A stretch of 64,000 nt of DNA, taken from JAIOHN01 sp038258185. GTDB lineage: Bacteria > Chloroflexota > Anaerolineae > Aggregatilineales > Phototrophicaceae. Location of the stretch: assembly GCA_038258185.1 (NCBI GenBank), contig JBBSQD010000006.1, positions 1-64,000 of the forward strand, given 5' to 3'. Under the pieces are notes generated by a model that searched no databases, had not been told where the DNA came from, and saw only the letters and a program-made list of their open reading frames with translations. The translations under genes were made by a program, and so were the position numbers. Positions 17,500 through 24,997 of this stretch are shown here, one piece after another. Positions within the stretch are counted from its first letter, which is position 1. Every line of letters starts with the position of its first letter.

Positions 17500-18441
17500 A
17501 TGCCAGAGTCAACAGCGTTTCGCTGGCGTATTATTTTATCGTTTCTGGTTCTCTATATCGTATGGGGTTCCACGTATATCTCCATGCAGATGGCCGTATC
17601 CACCATTCCGCCCTTTGTCATGGGCGCAGGCCGCTTTCTCATCGCCGGAGTCATCCTCATAAGCTGGGCGCTGCTGCGCGGAGTCCCCAGGCCAACCCTG
17701 GAAAACTGGTGTGCAGCGAGCATCAGCGGCGGTTTAATGTTTCTGGTGGCGACGGGTGGTGTGGCGTGGGCAGTTCAGTATGTCCCTTCCAGTATCGCGG
17801 CGTTGATGTCCGCGATGGTGCCGCTGTGGATGGTCGTCCTCAATTGGCTGTTCGTGTCACACATCCGGCCCAATCCGCTGGTTTTTATCGGGCTGGCACT
17901 GGGTTTTGGCGGCATCGTCATGCTGGTGAACCCTACCCAGGCTGACACCAGTCAAGCGTTATATCTGCCTGCGCTGGCGGTTCTGACGATCACCCCGCTG
18001 GCGTGGTCCGTGGGATCATTGTATTCGCTCCGCAGCAGCCTGCCAGAATCGCCGCGGATGACCACCGGTATGCAGCTTTTCAGTGGTGGACTTATGACCA
18101 TCGTACTGGCACTGGCTACAGGCGATTTTGAAGGTTTCAGCCTCAGTCAGGTAAGCCTGCAATCTATTTTCAGCTTCTGGTATCTCATCATCGTCAGCTC
18201 GGTGATTACGTTTATGGCCTATGTCTGGCTTATCCGCGTGGTAAACCCGGCGCGAGTGGCAACTTATGCCTTTGTGAATCCGGTCATCGCGTTTTTCCTG
18301 GGTGTGGTTCTGGCCGATGAACCCTTCACCGGGCGAACTGGTCTGGCAGCGGTGATCATTCTGGCTGGCGTGGTAATTATCACGCTCTACAGTCACAAGC
18401 GAGTGCCCCTCCCCGAAAAGGAAATCCCCGTCGTACCGTAA
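17500..18441 (+). CDS. EamA/DMT-superfamily transporter
   Basis: 313 residues with ten predicted membrane helices in two EamA repeats. The first opens with IVWGSTYISMQMA and GAGRFLIAGVILI, the second with YLPALAVLTITPLAWSVGSLYS and LGVVLADEPFTGRTGLAAVIILAGV. This is the RhaT/PecM-like drug/metabolite exporter family, usually an efflux carrier for amino acids or other small metabolites. GAGGTG precedes the ATG. Single gene, bounded upstream by a terminator. Substrate not readable. Confidence 0.9.
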   Translation: MPESTAFRWRIILSFLVLYIVWGSTYISMQMAVSTIPPFVMGAGRFLIAGVILISWALLRGVPRPTLENWCAASISGGLMFLVATGGVAWAVQYVPSSIAALMSAMVPLWMVVLNWLFVSHIRPNPLVFIGLALGFGGIVMLVNPTQADTSQALYLPALAVLTITPLAWSVGSLYSLRSSLPESPRMTTGMQLFSGGLMTIVLALATGDFEGFSLSQVSLQSIFSFWYLIIVSSVITFMAYVWLIRVVNPARVATYAFVNPVIAFFLGVVLADEPFTGRTGLAAVIILAGVVIITLYSHKRVPLPEKEIPVVP

Positions 18442-18550
18442 AATTTACAACAAACTGGTTCTAGCGGTGGATGCGTGGTCACTCTCTACGGGTTATAGTC
18501 GGGCTGATTTCAGACTCGATGTTTATAATCTATAGGGAGTGATTTTTGAA

Positions 18551-19861
18551 ATGCAGAAACGTAAAATAGTTTTTTTCTTATTGATATTCACTTTATTGAG
18601 TGGGGTTGCTGTGGCACAGGACAATTTTATTGCGCGTTTACGGCCTGACGCACCGGAGTTGGCCGCTTTGGGCGATTATCAGATCGGTGTACGCACGCTT
18701 GAGCTTGTGAATCCCGGCCAACTGAATATTGCTGCCGCCCGTTCCGGCCAAGAAGCACCCGTTTATGACCGTCCACTGACGGTTGAAGTCTGGTATCCGG
18801 CCACACTGGCTGAAGGCATCGAGCAGGGTGGAGAATATCAGGTGGTCACCCGCGACCCGGAGATTACCGCCACACTGACCGGAATTGCAGTACGTGATGC
18901 CGACCCTAACACCGCCGAGGGCCCTTATCCGCTGATCGTGATCTCACACGGTTATCCGGGTAATCGCTTTCTGCTAAGTCACCTGGGCGAAAATCTGGCA
19001 ACAAAAGGTTATGTGGTCGTCTCAATTGACCATACCGACAGTACCTACAGCGATCAGGGTGCCTTTGCCAGCACACTCTATAACCGCCCGATTGATCAGC
19101 ATTTTGTGATTGATACCGTCACCGAACTAAACAGCGACAGCAGCAGTTTTCTGAGCGGCATCGTGGACACCGAGAATATCGGCATTATTGGGTATTCGAT
19201 GGGTGGCTATGGCGCGGTGATTGCCGTGGGTGGTTCCGTCAGCGATGCCAGCACGCGCTTTAATTATGGACCGCCCAATGGCTTGCTGGCTAACCATCAG
19301 TCGGATAGTGAAGCGTATCAGGCTATGCTCGACCCGCGTGTGAAAGCCGTGGTTGCGTTTGCGCCCTGGGGCATGAATGCCGGTTTCTGGGATGCGGCTG
19401 GATTGGCAGGGATCGAAACGCCGATGTTTTTTGTGGCGGGCAGCAAAGATGATGTGAGCGGTTACGAAAATGGCACCCGCGCGATTTTTGAAAATGTCGT
19501 CAATACAGATCGTTACTTGCTCACTTTCGCCAATGCTAATCACAATGCTGGCGCGCCAATCCCGCCACCCGTGGAGATCAGCAGTGCGGAGAATATGGAC
19601 GCTTACATGCATTACGTGGATGTGGTGTGGGATAACACGCGCATGAATAACATCTCACAGCATTTCGTGACGGCATTCATGGGCATGCACCTCAAAGGTG
19701 AGGATTTTGGCGACTACCTTGATCTCGTGCCAGACGCATCTGAGGGTGTGTGGTCGGTCAATGACGCGGGAAACTTCAGGGATGATCACACTTACTGGAA
19801 AGGTTTCGGCAATCGTACCGCGCTGGGGTTGTCGCTGGAGTTTCTGCCAGAAGGCGAATAA
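18551..19861 (+). CDS. Secreted alpha/beta-hydrolase (PAF-acetylhydrolase/dienelactone-hydrolase-like)
   Basis: About 436 residues. Signal peptide (IVFFLLIFTLLSGVAVAQ) and then a hydrolase domain with VISHGYPGNRF, the nucleophile elbow IIGYSMGGYG, acid-region FFVAGSKDDVSG and a late His in FANANHNAG. The fold and the HGYPG oxyanion region match platelet-activating-factor acetylhydrolase-like and chlorophyllase-like enzymes. The ATG at 18551 has GGGAG 11 bases upstream; a TATAAT at 18524-18529 would give a very short leader. Extracytoplasmic ester hydrolysis is likely; the substrate is unknown. Confidence 0.83.
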   Translation: MQKRKIVFFLLIFTLLSGVAVAQDNFIARLRPDAPELAALGDYQIGVRTLELVNPGQLNIAAARSGQEAPVYDRPLTVEVWYPATLAEGIEQGGEYQVVTRDPEITATLTGIAVRDADPNTAEGPYPLIVISHGYPGNRFLLSHLGENLATKGYVVVSIDHTDSTYSDQGAFASTLYNRPIDQHFVIDTVTELNSDSSSFLSGIVDTENIGIIGYSMGGYGAVIAVGGSVSDASTRFNYGPPNGLLANHQSDSEAYQAMLDPRVKAVVAFAPWGMNAGFWDAAGLAGIETPMFFVAGSKDDVSGYENGTRAIFENVVNTDRYLLTFANANHNAGAPIPPPVEISSAENMDAYMHYVDVVWDNTRMNNISQHFVTAFMGMHLKGEDFGDYLDLVPDASEGVWSVNDAGNFRDDHTYWKGFGNRTALGLSLEFLPEGE

Positions 19862-19912
19862 TTTTTACCCCTGCATAAATAACGTGAGGTAAGCGAACTA
19901 CGAGCTGAACAC

Positions 19913-20167
19913 ATGAGATGGCAACAGAACCAAGATAACCCAAAGTTTGCACAAAGATACGCTTGGTTGTATTTAGAAGGCGTAAATGACCTTTATATCA
20001 CTGACCATGCAGTTCAGGTGCCAGAAATAATACTTATAAGAGGTGTTGGTGTATTGCCGGACTTGCTGCATGAGGAAATGTGTGCCAGCAGTGAGGAAGA
20101 GGTTTGGTCACTAAATTCGGTGATCTCAGACTCCTATTTCAGATTTCCTGAAGAAATGTGGCCTTAG
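19913..20167 (+). CDS. Hypothetical protein, AT-rich
   Basis: 84 residues, acidic, no signal peptide, no motif recognised. Base composition and codon use are AT-richer than the neighbouring hydrolase and ClpB. It may belong to a small acquired patch with the next gene. Confidence 0.4.
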   Translation: MRWQQNQDNPKFAQRYAWLYLEGVNDLYITDHAVQVPEIILIRGVGVLPDLLHEEMCASSEEEVWSLNSVISDSYFRFPEEMWP

Positions 20168-20221
20168 AATAACAGAGAGTTGCCTGAAGTATAGTTGCTT
20201 CCCGCAACGAACCAAACAAAG

Positions 20222-20797
20222 ATGTTTATGAATTGGTTAATGTCCATAAAACAGGTCAGCGTAGCCATCATAGTATTATTAGTTGTAGTTTTTTCTGGCA
20301 TTGTATTGCTGCGAGGTGACATCGATTTTAATAACCTTTCAGAGAAGCAATTACTAGATGCAGATTATTATCTCTACGTCATCTCGCAGACCTATCAAGA
20401 ACGAATGGGATGGCAAAGGAAGATTTCTATGAAATCCTTTGACTGGCATTGCAACCAAAATATGGATAGCCGAAGCGACAGGTGGAACTACATCAATGTA
20501 AAGTATATTGATGAGAATAATAACAGTGTCTTGAATATCCGTATTTCACCCAATGATGCGTTATTTGACGAAGAAAGTGCAAAGAGTATACAAATAGGCG
20601 CGAATTTTGACGGGTTGTATGATCCACAGCATTATGAGGTGGAAAATATCAATAGGATTAAATTGGTAAATCCGCAAGATATAGAGATAGTAGTAGTTTC
20701 TTACCAATCTCTAGAAGCCACTGAGGCGGCTTTAGATGCACTGACTCTTGTTGGAAACATCAGTGAACCAAACCCTTGGGATGCGAATTGTGAGTAG
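20222..20797 (+). CDS. Hypothetical single-pass membrane protein, AT-rich
   Basis: About 191 residues. One N-terminal membrane anchor (VSVAIIVLLVVVFSGIVLL) is followed by a soluble domain with two Cys (WHCNQN and the penultimate residue), which could form a disulfide if it lies outside. No family recognised. The ATG at 20222 is chosen; the upstream TTG adds a few polar residues. Followed by a bidirectional terminator. Confidence 0.5.
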   Translation: MFMNWLMSIKQVSVAIIVLLVVVFSGIVLLRGDIDFNNLSEKQLLDADYYLYVISQTYQERMGWQRKISMKSFDWHCNQNMDSRSDRWNYINVKYIDENNNSVLNIRISPNDALFDEESAKSIQIGANFDGLYDPQHYEVENINRIKLVNPQDIEIVVVSYQSLEATEAALDALTLVGNISEPNPWDANCE

Positions 20798-20907
20798 CCG
20801 TTTCGCATATTTGGAAAGTCCGTCACCTTCAGTTATGGTTGATGTAAGTGTTAAAAAGTTGATCTAGCTATTCTTCCAAGCAAAACTCCGTTAAATAACT
20901 TTGAATC

Positions 20908-20945
20908 AAAAACGGACAACCGTGTGGCTGTCCGTTTTTAATTTT
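20908..20945. terminator. Bidirectional rho-independent terminator
   Basis: Perfect 11-bp stem flanked by A and T runs (20908-20918 with 20929-20939), 10-nt loop. It serves both the plus-strand orphan gene and the convergent clpB. Confidence 0.88.
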
Positions 20946-20955
20946 TGTCTACACT

Positions 20956-23268
20956 TTAACCGATGGCTTCACCGGTTTTTTCGAGCGTATGAAAGCTCAT
21001 GCCTTCACCATCCAGGTTCAGGTCAGCGATGATATGGTCGCCATCCCCGACCTGACCTTCCAAAATATGCAGCGCCAGCGGGTCCTGCAATTCGCGCTGA
21101 ATAGCCCGCTTCAACGGACGCGCACCATACACCGGGTCAAAGCCCTTTTCGGCCAGATAACGCCGCGCCGGGGCGGTCAGTTCCAGTGTCAGGTGCCGTC
21201 CGGCCAACAAACGTTCCAGATGCTGCAACTGGATATCGACGATATGGACGATATCTTCCTGAGTCAGGCTGTGGAACATGATAATCTCATCCAGCCGGTT
21301 AAGAAACTCTGGCCGGAATTGTTGATCCAGTTCCTGCAAAACCGCCTCACGCAATAGTTTCTTATCCGCGTCTGGCCCCATCTGCTTGATGATGTGGCTG
21401 CCAGTGTTGCTGGTCATGATAATCACCGTATTGGTGAAATCCACCGTGCGCCCCTGTCCATCGGTCAGACGACCATCATCAAAGACCTGCAGGAAGATGT
21501 TGAACACTTCCGGATGAGCCTTTTCGATCTCATCAAACAGCACCACACTGTAAGGCCGCCGACGCACGGACTCAGTCAGTTGGCCGCCTTCTTCATAGCC
21601 GACATAACCGGGAGGCGCACCGATCAGACGGGCGACACTGTGACGTTCACCATATTCGCTCATGTCGATGCGTACCATCGCGTCTTGATCATCGAACATA
21701 AACGCCGCCAGCGACCGTGCCAGTTCAGTTTTACCGACACCCGTCGGCCCCAGGAACAGGAACGTTCCCACCGGACGATTGGGGTCTTGCAGACCTGCTC
21801 GGCTGCGGCGGACTGCCGCCGCTACGGCATGAACCGCATCTTCCTGGCCGATCACGCGCGCATGCAGGCGATCTTCCATCTTCAGCAGCTTCTCGATTTC
21901 ACCTTCCAGCAGACGCGCAACCGGCACGCCTGTCCAGCGCGAAACCACATTAGCGATCTCGTCAGAGTCGACTTCTTCCTTCAGCATCGCGCTGTTGTCT
22001 TGCAAATCATGCAGCGCGGTTTCCTTCTCGATCAGCTTTTTGCCCAGTTCCGGCAAAGTGCCATAGCGCAGACGGGCGGCATCTTCCAGATTCGACTGGC
22101 GTTCGGCCTGTTCCAACTGGATACGGGCTTCGTCTAACTGGGACTTGATGTCCCGAATGGCGTCAATCGCGCTTTTCTCAGTTTGCCAGCGGGCGGTTAA
22201 ACCGTTCAATTCCTCACGCAGATTCGCCAGCTCTTCCTCGATGCTCTCCAGACGCTGTTGCGAGGCGCGGTCACGTTCTTTTTTCAACGCTTCGCGCTCA
22301 ATTTCCAACTGCATAATCTGACGATCCACCCGTTCCAGGGTCGCTGGCTTGGAGTCGATCTGCATTTTCAGGTTGGCGGCTGCTTCGTCGATCAGATCAA
22401 TCGCCTTATCCGGCAACTGACGATCCGGCAGATAACGATCGCTGAGGGTTGCCGCAGCGATCACCGCGCCATCCTGAATACGCACACCATGATGCACCTC
22501 GTAGCGTTCTTTCAGTCCACGCAGGATGCTGATGGTATCCTCAACACTCGGTTCATCCACGAAAACCGGCTGAAAACGCCGTTCCAGAGCGGCATCTTTT
22601 TCGATGTATTTGCGATACTCATCCAGCGTGGTCGCGCCAATCGCGTGGAGTTCACCGCGCGCCAGCATCGGCTTGAGCATATTGCTGGCATCCATCGCAC
22701 CTTCGGCAGCACCCGCGCCGACGATGGTGTGCAGCTCATCCAGAAACAGAATAATCTGGCCGTTGCTGTCCGCCACTTCCTTGAGAACCGCTTTCAGGCG
22801 TTCCTCAAATTCACCACGGAATTTCGCACCAGCCACCAGTGAACTCATATCCAGCGAGATAATCTGCTTCTCGCGCAGACCTTCTGGCACATCGCCATTA
22901 ATGATGCGCTGGCTCAGACCTTCGGCAATCGCCGTTTTACCGACACCGGCTTCACCGATCAGCACCGGATTATTTTTGGTACGGCGGCTGAGTACCTGAA
23001 TCACACGGCGGATTTCCTCGTCACGGCCAATCACCGGGTCGAGCTTGCCCTGACGCGCCAAAGCGGTCAGATCACGCTCATATTTCTCCAGGCTTTGATA
23101 AGTGCCTTCCGGGTCCTGGCTGGTGATACGTTGGCCACCACGGATCGCCGTCAGCGCCTGCAAAATCGCGCTGTGGCTGATACTGTGTTTTTCCAGCAGC
23201 GTACTGACCGAACGTTCCTCGGTGAGCGCCAGCAGCAGATGTTCCGTGCTGACATATTCATCCCGCAT
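20956..23268 (-). CDS. clpB: ClpB disaggregase, main part (frameshifted relative to its N domain)
   Basis: 770 residues: the end of the N domain (DEYVSTEHLLLALTEER), AAA-1 with Walker A GEAGVGKTA and arginine-finger region, the coiled-coil middle domain (about residues 290-410), AAA-2 with Walker A GPTGVGKTE, and the D2-small domain (VYGARPLKRAIQRELQD). It is the hexameric chaperone that threads aggregated proteins together with DnaK. The first ~100 residues are encoded in the adjacent frame (23151-23567). Inserting one base near 23276 joins the frames to give a normal ~870-residue ClpB. The ATG at 23268 has AGGAG 8 bases upstream, so a shortened ClpB could still be made. Convergent with the orphan gene at 20222. 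Confidence 0.93.
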   Translation of the reverse strand: MRDEYVSTEHLLLALTEERSVSTLLEKHSISHSAILQALTAIRGGQRITSQDPEGTYQSLEKYERDLTALARQGKLDPVIGRDEEIRRVIQVLSRRTKNNPVLIGEAGVGKTAIAEGLSQRIINGDVPEGLREKQIISLDMSSLVAGAKFRGEFEERLKAVLKEVADSNGQIILFLDELHTIVGAGAAEGAMDASNMLKPMLARGELHAIGATTLDEYRKYIEKDAALERRFQPVFVDEPSVEDTISILRGLKERYEVHHGVRIQDGAVIAAATLSDRYLPDRQLPDKAIDLIDEAAANLKMQIDSKPATLERVDRQIMQLEIEREALKKERDRASQQRLESIEEELANLREELNGLTARWQTEKSAIDAIRDIKSQLDEARIQLEQAERQSNLEDAARLRYGTLPELGKKLIEKETALHDLQDNSAMLKEEVDSDEIANVVSRWTGVPVARLLEGEIEKLLKMEDRLHARVIGQEDAVHAVAAAVRRSRAGLQDPNRPVGTFLFLGPTGVGKTELARSLAAFMFDDQDAMVRIDMSEYGERHSVARLIGAPPGYVGYEEGGQLTESVRRRPYSVVLFDEIEKAHPEVFNIFLQVFDDGRLTDGQGRTVDFTNTVIIMTSNTGSHIIKQMGPDADKKLLREAVLQELDQQFRPEFLNRLDEIIMFHSLTQEDIVHIVDIQLQHLERLLAGRHLTLELTAPARRYLAEKGFDPVYGARPLKRAIQRELQDPLALHILEGQVGDGDHIIADLNLDGEGMSFHTLEKTGEAIG

Positions 23269-23567
23269 TTTCTTCGCTCCTGCTCCGCCCGGTTCAGCAC
23301 TTGCTGACTGGCACGGCTCAGGCCAATTTGCGCATTACTACCGCTGACACGCGGCAGTCCATTAAGAGTCGCTTCCAGGTCTGCGAGAAAGGCCTGCGGA
23401 CGTGCGCCAATTTTGGCAACCACCTCCGGTACAACCCCTTCAGACTGCTGCATCAACGCGACGATAATGTGAATCGGCTCAATAGCGGTGTGTCCATATT
23501 CCGTTGCCAGAGATTGAGCCCCCAGCAGCGATTCCTGTGCTTTATTGATATATCTTTTTAAGTCCAT
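23151..23567 (-). CDS. clpB: ClpB N-terminal domain, separated by a one-base frameshift
   Basis: The ATG at 23567 with GGGGGA upstream begins DLKRYINKAQESLLGAQSLA, the classical start of ClpB. The first Clp_N repeat and part of the second follow as far as LNRAEQE near 23280. After that the frame reads unrelated residues to 23151, while the true continuation lies in the frame starting at 23268. The sequence reads GAGCG where GAGGCG would restore the frame, that is, one missing G. It may be a real mutation, an assembly error or a site of -1 slippage at AAAA just downstream of an SD-like AGGAG. Confidence 0.85.
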   Translation of the reverse strand: MDLKRYINKAQESLLGAQSLATEYGHTAIEPIHIIVALMQQSEGVVPEVVAKIGARPQAFLADLEATLNGLPRVSGSNAQIGLSRASQQVLNRAEQERRKCGMNMSARNICCWRSPRNVRSVRCWKNTVSATARFCRR

Positions 23568-23784
23568 ACATAAATCCCCCGATCTTTCTTTCAAGATTAC
23601 TTACAGTGTAAATCATGGGGGTATAAATTACGTCAGAGGAATATCAGAGGGGCGTTGGCGAGAAGTGAAATAAAATACATTAAGCCATAAATTTTTTCTA
23701 ATTTGTCAAAAGTTTCACTACTTAAAATCAACTTTCCAAAATCGTTCTTAATGTATAATTTAAATTGACAGAACTAATATTAAA

Positions 23785-24930
23785 ATGGAACTTTCTATGA
23801 CTAAGTTTATTGTCTCCATGTTTACTGTGATCTTTTTAATTTTTGTTATTATCTTATCTCCAATTAATTCTCCTAATGATCACAAAATGACTTTGCCTAT
23901 TCTCGTAACAACTTTTTTAGTCTCTAATATTTTAATGATGTGGATTCTGTCTATCTGTAGATTGATCTTTCGAAATATTAATAAAATTACCCCATATATT
24001 GTGATTAGAATTACTTCAATCCTACATGCAATAATTCTATATGCCATATTCTCATATAACTTGCAAGTATATTTAACTATAAACCTTACCACTGTAGGAG
24101 TAGGATTGTTTTTGTATTGGCTTACAAGAGACTTATACTTTATTATCAATAATAAAGTTAATTCTACTTTTGCTTGGGAATTGCTTGCTCATAACAATCC
24201 ATTAAATTTTTTCACTTATGAAAATGATTTCAGCCTTCGGGAGGAAATGATAGTAATTTTTATTTATCCTTTAATTCTCATTCTATATCCCTTTTACAAA
24301 CTTTTTATGACTCCGGGAAAGTATTTTTTATCAGTATCAAAATGGATAGAAAGCAAATTCTCACCAGAAATCAATAAGGCATCAACAACTACAGATAATA
24401 ACATTCAGTATGAAAAGTTTGTACCAAAACCATTTTCTGTCAGTAGCTATGAAATCAATACCCCCTCGACATATCAAGCAAGTTTTATAAGTGAAGATGT
24501 TCCACTCCCAAATAAATATTCCGAAAAAGACGTTCACCAATATGTCTATCAATCGCTCAAAATTGCATTTGGATTTAGAACACAAGATATGGAAAAAGAA
24601 TTTCCTATAACGATGGGAAGTAAACCTAAACGTGCTGATATAGTTATATTTCGATCAGGTAGCGCCCATCGTCAGGAAAACATTTTAATTATTGTGGAAT
24701 GTAAAAGAGCTGACAAGAAGAATAATGCCAATGGCAAAGAGCAGTTATTGTCGTACATGTCAGCTTGTATCAATGCTCGATTTGGGGTTCTTGCTGGGGC
24801 AAATTGGCAAGTTTGGGAAAAGAATCTCGCCTATGATGGGTATAAGTTTCAATATCTTGAACACTTACCAAATGCTGCAGATCAAACTATCAATTTTCAC
24901 TATGATCCTCCCGGTCAAATTTATGAATAA
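23785..24930 (+). CDS. Membrane-anchored PD-(D/E)XK nuclease-like protein
   Basis: 381 residues. About five hydrophobic segments fill residues 6-175, followed by a ~60-residue linker and a C-terminal domain (245-350) like the HsdR N-terminal nuclease. It reads KEFPITMGSKPKRADIVIF with Asp285, then LIIVECKRAD with Glu305-x-Lys307 and the QLLSYMSACINARFGVLAG helix typical of type I restriction subunits. No helicase or methylase is adjacent. The DNA is strongly AT-rich compared with both neighbours. The start is ATG 23785, or ATG 23797, which has GGAA upstream. A DNA-degrading or DNA-sensing defence role at the membrane is an inference; nuclease-dead membrane homologues also exist. Confidence 0.72.
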   Translation: MELSMTKFIVSMFTVIFLIFVIILSPINSPNDHKMTLPILVTTFLVSNILMMWILSICRLIFRNINKITPYIVIRITSILHAIILYAIFSYNLQVYLTINLTTVGVGLFLYWLTRDLYFIINNKVNSTFAWELLAHNNPLNFFTYENDFSLREEMIVIFIYPLILILYPFYKLFMTPGKYFLSVSKWIESKFSPEINKASTTTDNNIQYEKFVPKPFSVSSYEINTPSTYQASFISEDVPLPNKYSEKDVHQYVYQSLKIAFGFRTQDMEKEFPITMGSKPKRADIVIFRSGSAHRQENILIIVECKRADKKNNANGKEQLLSYMSACINARFGVLAGANWQVWEKNLAYDGYKFQYLEHLPNAADQTINFHYDPPGQIYE

Positions 24931-24962
24931 ATTTGTTGAGCTAATATACTTGAAACTCATAT

Positions 24963-24997
24963 AGGGCGACTCCGCGGAGTCGCCCTGTTTTATTTTT
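24963..24997 (+). terminator. Palindromic rho-independent terminator
   Basis: A 24-bp perfect palindrome (24963-24986) followed by GTTTTATTTTT. It ends the nuclease-like gene just before the stop of the convergent gene. Confidence 0.85.

Noticed and set aside
21780..21840. GC-rich inverted segments inside clpB resembling a repeat
   Set aside because: They are ordinary coding sequence of the conserved region before AAA-2 (VAAAVRRSRAGLQDP).
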